The notes under the pieces: generated by a model
The model's database searches: none
The model's input: only the letters and a program-made list of their open reading frames with translations
What the model was told of the DNA's origin: nothing
Assembly: GCA_020091685.1 (NCBI GenBank)
Contig: CM034601.1
Coordinates: forward strand, 10,046,419-10,110,418
DNA length: 64,000 nt
Direction of reading: 5' to 3'
Source of the DNA: Lutjanus erythropterus
Taxonomy: Eukaryota > Chordata > Actinopteri > Lutjaniformes > Lutjanidae
Translations under genes and position numbers: made by a program
Shown: positions 54,212 through 64,000 of the stretch, one piece after another
Layout: the number at the start of each line of letters is the position of its first letter
Numbering within the stretch: position 1 is the first letter of the stretch

Positions 54212-54814
54212 TGATGATGATGATACTTTACAGCTTGACTGTGGGTGTTTAGTTTGGTTTGTTTATAAAAATCCATATTCACAAAGACATATGAGAAATG
54301 TACCAGTAATGGCATTTGCTGTCTTCTACACATGACACTAAAAGATAAGATACTAAATCTTCCTGGACGAGGACCATTTAAAATAACAATAAATTCATAA
54401 AACCAGCACGACATGTAAATAGAATGCAGAGAATATGAACAAATCTAGATTTGTGTAAATCATTCAACACACAGGAATCAACGTAATTATATAAATAAGT
54501 ACAAGTTCCTGATTTTTTCTCCTTATAATAATAATAATAATCATTTTTAAGTTACTTTTCCTTTTAATTTTATTACTGTTAAACATGCAGCACAATGGAT
54601 GCGTAATTAATCAAACACATAACATCGTTTATTATGTGACACTTTTCCTCTACGTGGTCCGTCGCTTTGAATGTCCGGCGGAAGCAGAATTCGGAGGTGT
54701 AGCATTTATTTTATTCCGCCACAGCTTGACGCGTTCTGTTACACGAGCTAGTAAACAACATCTCAACATGTCGTGATAACAGTTCTTATTTGTAAACAGC
54801 TAAATGTTAAAAAT
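53721..54814. promoter_or_regulatory. Divergent region between TRIM copy 4 and TXNDC15
   Basis: Head-to-head spacing of about 1.1 kb, duplicated from or to 48350-49484. It contains the (AAT)n tract at 54146-54210. The stretch just before TXNDC15 (tttgaatgtccggcggaagc and tgacgcgttctgttacacga) has more CpG than its surroundings and is conserved in both copies. The promoter function is inferred. Confidence 0.45.
54146..54210. repeat. (AAT)n microsatellite
   Basis: About 20 AAT/ATA units. On the - strand it encodes a meaningless poly-isoleucine frame. Confidence 0.9.
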
Positions 54815-57800
54815 ATGACGGCGATTCTGAACAAACTTAACATCTCGTGTGTTTTGATATTTCTTTTATATCTTTCTGATGTTTTGAGGTTTCCGTCTGC
54901 GGCAGCACAAGGTAAGACTGACAGCAGCTCGTTAGCTAAACAGTAGCAACTGACACTTAACGTTCATGCTAATTAGCAGATAACTGATAATCATACTGAC
55001 GCTAATTTAATTTAATGTCAGGAAGCTTGCATAGTTCACTCCATGTTGTGTTCTTGTTTTAACAAGATGTTACTTTAACCAAACGGAACCTGTTCAATGC
55101 TACAAAATATTTCTGATTACTGTAAATTAATAGAGATGTTGTAACTTTTACACTCGTAGTTTAACGCTTAGAAACGCATTAGGATTAGAGCTGCAACGAT
55201 GAATAGATTATGAATAGATTATTAAATTAATCGCCACCTATTTTGATAATTGATTGTATTTCAAGACAGGAAAATCATATTCTCTGATTCCAGCTTCTTA
55301 AATGTGATTATTTTCTGGTTTCTTTGGTCCTTTATGATAGTAATGTGAATATCTTTGGGTCGAGCATTTGAGGATGTCATCTTGGGCTTTGACAAACACT
55401 GATCATGATTTTGTAATATTGTATATAGACCAAACAACTAATTGATTAGAGAAAATAATTGTCAAATTAATTTACAAGAAAATAATCATTAGTTGGAGCC
55501 CTTCTCTGTCATCTCACTCAATGTTCTGTGCACAGCACTATTTTACTGTGAATTAGGAAACTTTATATAATACTATAATATTACATATTGTTGGGTGCAA
55601 GGGCTTGAATTTCATTTGGGGAGCAAAAAACAGTCTGGGAACCACTGGCCTAATCTATAATAACACTTAATATTTGTACATAACAGTTGATCTGTAAATC
55701 TGCAAAGTAACAAAGTGACACTGTCAAATAAATTTAGACTTGTGGAGTAAATCATACAAAGTTTGCAGTGAAGTATAAAATAGCAGAAAATGCTTATTTT
55801 AAATTTTCACTTTACCTGCAAATGTATGTTGCTCATCAGTCTGTCTGATAAAAAATAATCAGATCAGACCTGAAAAAATATCTGTCAGTTGTTATTTAGA
55901 AGGCTGGAAACAGGCTTTACCTTTCCAGCACACTTTCTTGCTTAAAGACTCACTCACTTAGCAGTTTTCATGATGTGACTGCCTCTTGTGGCAAAGAAGG
56001 AGAGCTGTCAAAAAGCATACCTGAAACATTGTTGCTTACACCATTACAAGGAACAGGAATGACAATATGTACTGAGCTTGATATTTGAATGACTCTTTCA
56101 GAGAATGATGAGTCACTGGAGCTCACGCTGTCAGAGGATGCAGCATCTGACTTGGAGAACAGCCCCAAGTTTGTGGAGTCAGAGGACCTGGACTCTCTGC
56201 CGAAGAGGCAGTTCAAGACAGCTGAGATCGCAGATGATGGGAACTGAAGCCCCATCGATCCATCTGACATTGAGTCCTCTTCCCTAAAATGTGAAAGACT
56301 TCCAGTCAGGCTTCTCCCACCTTGTGATGAGAACAGTGGCCAGTGTGGTTCACCTGCTCTATCTGCTAAAGAAGCATCACTGGAGGAGAAGAGCTCTGAA
56401 TTATCACAGCAGGTTACTAATCACAAGCTTCTCAAGTGTACATTGTTATGTTTCACATGTCATTTCCATTTTTTGCTATTTTTCTCTGGTTATATCTTCT
56501 CCAATGTGAGGATTTTCTGCTTCTCTTTGTCTTGTGTGTTAGTGAATCATATATATTTGGGTCTTTGACTTATGCTCAGGCAAAATAAGATACTGACACG
56601 AAGAGCTGTATTTCAAGACATTTCAACTAGTCAGTTCATTAAAAATATATTTTGATGCCTGCTCAGATCAGTTAAAACAAACAGTGACGTGCGGTAGTGC
56701 AAGTTAACTTCTCCTCTGACATTTTCCTCCAGCTCACTCTTGACATAGTGCATGCAGACGCCACGCCAGCTGAGGAGCAGAACACCACAGAGACGCCAAG
56801 ACGTATAAGGTGAACTGTGATAAGAGGAACATCACAGGAATGGACAATTTCACAGTGCAGGTCCTCAACTTCCCAGGTATTCATGCTGTCCTCTGAGGGT
56901 CACTGCTTGAGAATGTCATAAATGCTGATTAAGAGTTTCAGATAACTCTCATCTGATGCTGTTTTCTGACTTTCTTCTTACAAAAAAGTTAGTGCTTACA
57001 CATATGTGGTAAAATCTTTAATGCAGATTGATTATTGAATGACCAAGATATATACTATATCTTAATTCTGACAAGGATTTATTTCAAATGAATCATATTT
57101 TATAAACATAATTAGAGGCTATTTTCAATAAGAACATGTGCATTAACATGCTATTAGAAATACAGTTGATTTATTATTAATTTGTCATGATTGATAACTG
57201 GAGGATCTGGTCAGGATATGATTTGCTCCTCGCTTCTCTCAGGACCTGATGGAGTTTCTGAACGCTAACAGCACAGAGTGCTCCGTGGTGCTGTTCTTCA
57301 CCGCCTGGTGCCAGTTCTCAGCCAACCTGGCACCTCACTTCAACGCCCTACCCGAGTCTTTCCCAGCATGCACTTCCTGGCACTGGATGCCTCGCAGCAC
57401 AGCAGGTGAATAATCATGTTTTCTGGTATTATTTTCCTTCTGCGAAAGTCCACTTTTAAGGGGCATTATAGGATTTCTGACCTTGTGGTTTGTGGCTCTG
57501 GTAACATCAGACTTTATATGATAGAAATATAACTCACAGTTTTATTAATAAGTAATAAACAAGCTAATCAGTTAAGAGTGCATCAAAAATCTCTCCAAAT
57601 TGAAAGTATGCAGGTTTATGTAAGGTTCTCTTGGTGTTTTTGGTCACTAATGATCTTATTTAACGCAACTTTTGTTCACCAAAACCTGTAACCTTTAGGC
57701 CAGTGGTTCCCAACTTTTCAAGCTTACGAACCCTTAAAATAAAGACATCTCTACTTGAACACATTACTTTTTCGCTGAAGCACTTTGTATCACATTACAT

Positions 57801-60005
57801 GGCCTCTTTGTAGATGTGGGTGTGAGTGGTTCAACAAAAGGCCACACTTTACTTCTTGGATTTGTCTCATTTGTAGAGTGAAAGTTGGCAGTTATTTTTA
57901 CAAGTAAAATGCAGAGAGAAAAAAAAAAAAAAAAATGTAAAAGTCCTGTAACATTATTTTAATCATCTGGTGACCCCTCAGATTTATCTCGGAACCAGGG
58001 CTGTCAAAATATCAGATTTTCACTACGTGATTATCATGACCAAAAGAATTCTTAATAATTATATTATTATGATATCTGTAGAATATCATAAAAAATATAA
58101 TGCTATCAGTCAAATTGTTTTGCAAATATCAGAACAAATGAAAGCAAAATGACATCAGGAATGTCCAAACTTTGTAAAACTTAAAAGTTTGAGTTTTTGT
58201 TGAGACTGTGACAGATGTTTTGATTCCATTATACAGTATGTTAACATATATTTTATGTTGGATTTTGTTATATTGAGAGTTGTTTGTGTGTTTGTATGCA
58301 TCTGAATGACATTAGAAAAACCCTTGCATCACTACTGACTTAAAAAAACTCCAGAGTTCCATCAACACATCTATGAAAAAGTCTAAACCAAAACTGAACA
58401 TAATGTTTATTTAGTTTAGATTGATTATTCTGTCTGTTACACAAGAGCAGTAAGTCAGCTGAAAATCTGAAACTGAATCGTCACTTTTAATTCTGCCGTC
58501 TTTTCCCGTCTCCATCTCCCACCAGCCTCTCCACGAGGTTTGGGACCGTGGCTGTGCCCAACATCCTGCTGTTCCAGGGGGCCAAACCCATGGCTCGCTT
58601 CAACCACACCGACAGAACGCTGGAGACGCTCACCTCCTTCATCACCAACCAGACAGGTACAAACAGAGCAGAAACAATACCAGTTAGATGTTAGAGAAAA
58701 CATCATAAACAATTTGTAAAGGCAGTCAGAAATGTGTTCATTGGTGGCAAGTACAGCTTTCTCTTGATACTGATAGTGGACACGCCATTTACACCAGATA
58801 TTAAAATGTGATCTGTATCTGGATGTGTTATCTAGTCTGGCTTGCATTGTGTTTGGTGTTCATGCAATCCAAACAACAGTCTGGATAACATACCTGGACA
58901 CAGATCCCATTTTAACACCAGGTATAAATGAGGTGTCTGTTTTATACCAGCTGAATACTGACAGAAATCATCCTGTAGGCATCATCTGAAATCTCTAGTA
59001 AAACCACACTCCGTATATATTCTGCAAGGGTTCATTTTAAGTTTAAATTATTTGAAGTTGGGTTGTATGAGGTGCTTATCCATAGTCAGTGTTTTACCTA
59101 CTGTAGATGGCGGCCAGTACACCCCTAGCTTGGAGAAGCAGAGAAGAGTACCTGCACAGAAGCTAAGCAATGTACTGCTGTGAAAAGGGCCACCAATGAA
59201 AAAAGACCCACCTAAAATAATCAATATCAGTCTAAGTGTACGCTGTATTTAGAATATTTTCATCATTTTACCTTGCCATCAGACGGCATTTTCTGATGGT
59301 AAACTACCATTATATAAGCCAAATATCACTCTCTCTCGCTCAACCAGACTCCATAGATGAAATAGGTAATTTTACTTTGCAGTACATGGGAGTTGCTCAT
59401 CTACCGCTGCCTTGATCAGTTAGTTTGTTTGTGTAACAGAGTGTGTTCCATGCTTTAACTGGCTAGTTGGGATTCAACAAAGATGCACAATAACACAAAC
59501 AAACTAGCAGATCGAGGCAGCGGCAGACCGGGAAGTCCTGCGTTCTGCGAGGTAAAATGAATGACTTCGTCAACAGAGTTTGGTTGTGCGAGAGAGAGCA
59601 ATATTTGGCTCATGTAACAGCAGTGTCTTGTCAGAAAGGGCTGTCTGATGTCTTGATAACTTTATGAAAATATTCTAAATATAACATACACTTAAACTGA
59701 TATTGATTGTTTTTTGTTTTTCATAAGGTGGGCCTTTTAAACCAGGCTTTGAACAAGTAAAACTGCTCATCAAGCCAGCTGTATTTCCTGATAAATTGTT
59801 CATTTCCTCTAGGGTTTGATGCCAGCTCCAACAGAAGCGTGATGGATGCCGACCACATTGGCCCCCTACCCAGCGTCCCGGTGAAGAGCATCGACTGGCT
59901 GCTGGTCTTCTCTGTCCTCTTCATCACGGGCTTCACTCTGTACGCCATCCTGCGGACGGACAGCATCCGCTGGCTCATACCAGGACAGGAGCACGAGCAC
60001 CAGGA

Positions 60006-60009
<4 letters not shown>
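54815..60009 (+). CDS. txndc15: TXNDC15 (thioredoxin domain-containing protein 15), 6 exons, with lesions in exons 2-4
   Basis: Exons: 54815-54911, 56102-56412, 56733-56876, 57243-57405, 58526-58656, 59813-60009. Exon 1 encodes a signal peptide. Exon 2 encodes an acidic, variable luminal region. Exons 3-5 form the thioredoxin fold ([16 protein letters not shown], where the second Cys of CxxC is replaced by Ser as in human; [20 protein letters not shown]). Exon 6 encodes a membrane segment ([19 protein letters not shown]) and a short tail, [10 protein letters not shown]. There are many N-glycosylation sequons. In human this is an ER/ciliary protein linked to Meckel syndrome. Lesions: TGA at 56245 in the exon 2 frame, with the same frame open on both sides; a one-base loss near 56796; a frame break at the exon 3 end near 56872; and a one-base loss in CCC near 57363. 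Exons 1, 5 and 6 are clean. Gene identity is certain; integrity is not. Confidence 0.85.

Positions 60010-60011
<2 letters not shown>

Positions 60012-60047
<36 letters not shown>
60012..60047. repeat. (CA)n microsatellite
   Basis: About 18 CA units directly after the TXNDC15 stop codon, within its 3' UTR. Confidence 0.95.
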
Positions 60048-60051
<4 letters not shown>

Positions 60052-60147
60052 TGCAAGTCATAGGATGTAAATGATTTTTGATGAACAGTTTACTTTGTTG
60101 TTAAAAATTAACAGTTGCTAATTTGTTTATGCTTGAAGTGTTTGTTG

Positions 60148-60188
60148 AATAAAATTAATTTATGTGAGCCATTGTGATTTATAATAAA
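60148..60188 (+). terminator. TXNDC15 polyadenylation signals
   Basis: AATAAA at 60148-60153 and again at 60183-60188, 140-175 bases after the stop codon. This is a normal distance for a short 3' UTR. Confidence 0.6.
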
Positions 60189-60484
60189 GAATATAAAAAA
60201 TTTGGGGCTTTTGTTTATGTATGTAAACCAGAAAATATACCGGAGACCCTCTCACATGTGTCTCTAGGAATAATTTTATGTAGCCTGGGATTTTGTTTTT
60301 ACACTTCTTTATAGTTGTGCAAAAGTTCAACACAAGAGAAATGTATTACAAAGATATTAGCTGTATTAAAAATATTTGTACCATGTTAACACAGAATACT
60401 AATACCATATTTTATATATACATAATGGTATATTTTATAACAGAATTTAATTTAAAAACATGTCTGAAATATAAATACAACCCT

Positions 60485-60760
60485 GTGTCCAAATGAGTTG
60501 GGAAGTGTAAAACAAATCAAAACAGAATGCAATGATATGCAAACATTTTTCGACCTTTACAAAATCTGATTCAGAACAAAGACAAGACAGTTAAAGTTCA
60601 AGCCGGATTAACTTTATGGATTTTTGTAAATATACACCTATTTTGAAGGTGATGCTTTCAGCACATTCCAAAAAAGGGTCATGTTTATGCAGAATGTGTC
60701 TTGGCGTTGTCTTGCTGAAATAAACATAACATTACGGACATAATTTCCGATGAGCTAGAG
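60485..60760. repeat. Dispersed repeat (copy 3 of 3)
   Basis: Contains gtccaaatgagttgggaag, cagaatgcaatgatatgcaa and acattccaaaaaaggg, the same modules as the repeats at 2105 and 29365. Truncated and diverged. Confidence 0.55.
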
Positions 60761-61380
60761 CAATATATATCATTAAATGAATGAATCTGAATCTGAACAC
60801 TTTTCACAGCCCCCTGGCAGAATGTGGCAGACCCCTGGGGGTCCCTGGACTCCTATTTGAGAACCACTCTGTTAGAGATGTCAAAGCTTGTGTTTCTGTT
60901 TTCTGTATCATTCTGTTGTTGTTGTTGTTATTATTATTATTATTTGAGATTTAAGTCATAATCCTGAAGTACAAAGTACAGAAAAGCAACTTTATTAAAG
61001 TGAGGTAGGTTGAGGATTACATTAAAAAAGAAGAGTTTATCAGGCTCTTTAAGGTGACACAATGGCTTTATTCCAAATCAGTCATGTTTTCTAAACACAC
61101 AAAGGCTGACTTCAGGAAGAATATATGCATTAATATGTTATTAGAAATATACATGATTTTATATTAATTTTGACAAGATTATTGGCAAACATCTGGTTTG
61201 CAAGACCTCCAAATCACTTCATGAAGCACTGAACCAAACCTCACTGGAAAATGTGGGATTTTAATCAGGCAGTAAACTGAACAGCTATGGTGAAGTGTGA
61301 GAGGACAGGGCAGGACAGGACACAAGCAGAATAAGTGGTGGCAGGAGTTGTGAAAGGGGACAGATGACAAAGCGCTGGTC
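60761..61380. other. TXNDC15-PCBD2 intergenic region
   Basis: No gene seen. Holds a short (GTT/ATT)n tract near 60915-60942. The last 100 bases are the presumed PCBD2 5' UTR; no clear CpG island or TATA box was noted. Confidence 0.5.
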
Positions 61381-62765
61381 ATGTCTGGGTTAATGTTTAC
61401 CCTGAGGACGAGCAGCTCATGGCCCTGCTGCAACCGTCTGTTCAGGCTGAGCAGTCCGCTGCTGCCTGCGCTCTCCAGGAACAACTCGTCCTCTAAAATG
61501 GTGAGTGCTGCACTGACTGTCTTTTAGCATTAGCATTTATAAGCATCTTATTGCATACGGGGATGGAGTTGTGTACTTATGAGTGTAATCCCATGAGACA
61601 AACAAGACGTATGCGAACTTATAACAGGTGGCGATAGGTACACCGTCTTTGGCGTATGAAAAAACGCGTACGCCAAACTCTATTCGAAACACTCTGAATT
61701 AAAGGTCTACGTGGATACCTGTAAACAAACACACCTATTAAACTGAGTTTGGTGCATTATTGAACTGCCACAGAGTTTTTCTTCAATTCGGCGTAAACAT
61801 TTTGATGGATATAACTCACCGGACAATATTAAGATAAAGATTCAACTTCACGAGTTCAGTCGTACTCTTTCCCATATGCTCTTCCCCTTCGAACGTGTAC
61901 TTGGCTAACGTTAACGTATATTTTGTCATTTGCGTTGACATAAAGTTGAATAATTCGACATTACGCTATGATTTTTGCGTTCTTAAGGTGCCGAATTGAA
62001 GAATGAGTTGTAACGAGTCAAACAAGGTGATTGCATTCATATTATTGTGAGTGTGAATTTGCAACTAAGTAAGATAATATTAAACATTAAGAATTAGTAT
62101 GGGGTTTGGTGTTGTTCAAAATGGTTAATTCACTCCCAGTAACTATGCAGTTAACTATGAATATTATAACAATATACGAGTATAAATTTAATTTCTGTGT
62201 GGCCATTGCTTGTTTGGGTCCTAATTATTGGTGCTCATTATTGGTGCTAGGCTGCCACCTTGTGGGCTGAGCTCTAATAGCACTCAGGTAAGTGAAGGTG
62301 ACATCTGATGAAGCAGTCTCAAACTTCATCTTCTCAGTCACAGTAAAAGTTGATAAAAGTGGTATTTTTTTTTAAAGGTTTATTCAAATCCAACCACCAT
62401 GAACCACTGATAATAATGTGATTTGTCAGAGAAAATGTCTGTTTGAGTGAGGTGATGTTGTTTAATAAGAATCACATTCCTGATTTGCAGCAGAAACAAC
62501 AGACCGTGTTCACATTTAAATGACTTAAAGACCACAATAGACTAGAAGAGAATTAACTCAGAATATGTGGTCATTTAAATGTAACCACTATGTCAAAAAG
62601 TTGAACATGAGTTTTGTGTATTTTCGTCTCCAGTCATCAGACGCCCACTGGCTCTCCCCCGCAGACCGGGAACAGCTGGTGATGGAGCTCAGGGCCACAG
62701 GCTGGATGGAGGTGGATGACCGCAATGCCATCTTCAAAGAGCTTCACTTTAAAAACTTTAATCAG
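61381..62765 (+). CDS. pcbd2: PCBD2 (pterin-4a-carbinolamine dehydratase 2 / DCoH2), 5' part
   Basis: Exon 1 is 61381-61500 (40 codons, phase 0) and exon 2 is 62634-62765 (44 codons), with GT-AG borders. Exon 1 starts MSGLMFTLRTSSSWPCC and is rich in Ser, Arg and Leu with no acidic residue, the look of a mitochondrial targeting peptide. Exon 2 contains LSPADREQLVMELRATGW, then DDRNAIFKELHFKNFNQ, matching the N-terminal part of the dehydratase fold. The catalytic His-His-Pro-Glu-Trp segment and the C-terminus must lie beyond 64000, since no further exon is recognisable up to the window end. The enzyme recycles the 4a-hydroxy-pterin cofactor of aromatic amino acid hydroxylases and its paralogue is a HNF1 dimerisation cofactor. 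The position after TXNDC15 is as in human. Confidence 0.9.
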
Positions 62766-64000
62766 GTGGGTGCATGTGTTTATGCTGATGTAAAGTGAGG
62801 TTATTTTGTCACTTGCGTTGGTTAAGTTTAGGTTCAGGCTTGGTTTTAAACCTTAGGCAAGACTGACAGTTAGGTCAGTGTAGACAGGTCCGTAGTTTGT
62901 GATCAGGCAGGTGTATGTGATTTCTTGCTCCCTGCCATGCATGTTTACTGGGGATGCACCCAAATTCGAATTGGCTGTTTGGGAAACCTCAAATAATGTG
63001 ATGCAAAACAGATATTTCTCCTACTTTAAGTTGCTTATTTGGGGAAAAAAAAATCCAAAATGTATCACAGCAACAGTTTAAAGTTCTACTTTTTACTTTG
63101 ATATACAGACATGTTTACACAAGTACTTAATTTTAATATTATATTGTTTTAATATTGATATACTTTATATAAGTAATAGTCTAGAGCTGTGAACTGTTGT
63201 AAGATTAACACAGATAAACATGAATGAATATTCCTGTCATCTACTTTTTATTTCTTTTATAGTAAAGAGTTTGTATTTCGGATGCAAAACAAAATTGTTG
63301 GGTTGACACATTTTTAAACATGAAACTTAACTTGTCATCCCTCTGTAGAATGCTGTCATGAACAATAACATCTAATTTAATGTGTATAAGAAGTGAAACA
63401 TTATTTTTGATTATGTATAAGGTATTTATATAAATATGCAATTTACCACAGCTGTATGGTGCTGGAAAGGTTTTTATAATGCATGAAAAGTGCTTGAATT
63501 TGACTTTGGAAAAGGTGAAGGAACCCTGGAGATAATCGGAATCAGCCAACGTCTGCAGCCTTATCAGTGTGGATGCTGTGAAACGATGTTAGTGCTCCCC
63601 CCTGTGAGTTTTGGGAAGGTGGCAAAAAAGTTAGTTTGGAGCCCTGTACGATAACTGTCATGCATCCTTCTGTAAAATTTGAATTAAATTTCCTCAGTCA
63701 CCATCTGCTTTCCCTAAATGTTAACATATTTCTCCTGTCATCCTAAATGACAGCAAATATAACCTAAAATGGTTACTGACTGTTTAAATATTTATTATGT
63801 TATGATGTACAGAATAATGCAGTTAAATGACGTTGCTTCTGACATACTGTGCCCCGCTGTCTTAAATACCGCGTTCTGAAATCTTCATCATTACCCAATC
63901 TAATTTTCTATTTCTTTAATTAATAAAAAATCCATCTAAAACAACATGTTACTAGCTAAGATAACCATGAATATTAGATTGTAATGTGCAAGAAATAATG
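62766..64000. other. PCBD2 intron 2 (partial), no exon seen
   Basis: AT-rich sequence with no conserved frame; the remaining PCBD2 exons are outside the window. Confidence 0.6.

Larger units (their letters stand above)
49990..55330. repeat. Segmental duplication unit 4 (TRIM 3' flank + TRIM copy 4 + TXNDC15 exon 1)
   Basis: Left part 49990-51850 repeats the TRIM 3' flank of units 1 and 2. The right part 53720-55330 repeats 48350-50000 almost exactly, including TXNDC15 exon 1 and the start of intron 1. The junction of a tandem duplication is visible near 50005, where TXNDC15 intron 1 sequence (ctttggtccttttgg) passes into TRIM 3' flank sequence (cttttatcagtcgttctctg). Confidence 0.85.

Noticed and set aside
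54088..54414. 108-codon - strand frame with a long isoleucine run
   Set aside because: Produced by reading through the (AAT)n microsatellite.
56245..56247. TGA in TXNDC15 exon 2 as a possible selenocysteine codon
   Set aside because: It is in the variable acidic region, not at a redox-active position. TXNDC15 is not a known selenoprotein, and nearby frameshifts in exons 3 and 4 point to damage or sequence error instead.
59721..60056. 111-codon - strand frame with CVCVCV
   Set aside because: Starts in the (CA)n microsatellite and then runs antisense to TXNDC15 exon 6.
61179..61484. 101-codon - strand frame over PCBD2 exon 1
   Set aside because: Overlaps the antisense of the PCBD2 leader exon, which has a proper donor and phase.

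Overview
The window is vertebrate genomic DNA, almost certainly from a teleost fish. Genes are split into exons with GT-AG introns, base composition is AT-rich, and the non-coding space is full of the short inverted-repeat transposons typical of ray-finned fishes. The order CAMLG - DDX46 - C5orf24 - TXNDC15 - PCBD2, all on the + strand, matches the order I know from human 5q31.1, so this is an old, conserved syntenic block. The species cannot be named from the sequence alone.

Layout. 12-4650: CAMLG, four coding exons, complete and clean (291 codons). 4651-10300: CAMLG 3' side and intergenic DNA with a foldback repeat built from GGTTCT/AGAACC motifs. 10300-24640: a CpG-richer promoter and the whole DDX46 gene (23 coding exons, 1061 codons, no lesion), with a textbook hAT-type MITE in intron 9. 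24641-30454: MITEs, a likely promoter and untranslated first exon, then the single coding exon of C5orf24, which carries four GRP (AT-hook-like) repeats at an exact 16-residue spacing. 30455-35820: no gene recognised.

35820-55330 is the accessory part. Four intronless TRIM genes (RING, B-boxes, coiled coil, PRY/SPRY; fish finTRIM / TRIM25-like / TRIM16-like type) lie on the - strand inside tandem segmental duplications, in the gap between C5orf24 and TXNDC15. All four copies are broken by small indels. Three share the same one-base RING frameshift. The two copies nearest TXNDC15 sit head-to-head with TXNDC15 exon 1, and that exon was duplicated with them: an orphan exon 1 at 49485 and the working one at 54815.

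54815-60009: TXNDC15, six exons. Exons 1, 5 and 6 are clean, but exons 2-4 contain an in-frame TGA and three frame breaks. This means either a decaying gene or poor local sequence quality. 61381-62765: the first two coding exons of PCBD2, which continues beyond the window.

The single-copy genes are housekeeping genes: tail-anchored protein insertion (CAMLG), U2 snRNP/branch-site splicing (DDX46), a chromatin-like protein of unknown role (C5orf24), an ER/ciliary thioredoxin-fold protein (TXNDC15) and a mitochondrial-type pterin dehydratase (PCBD2). They share no pathway; only synteny links them. The TRIM array is a lineage-specific insertion of immune-type genes. I found no RNA gene, no CRISPR array and no clearly new molecular system. 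The most informative signals are the TRIM/TXNDC15 duplication history and the pattern of lesions.
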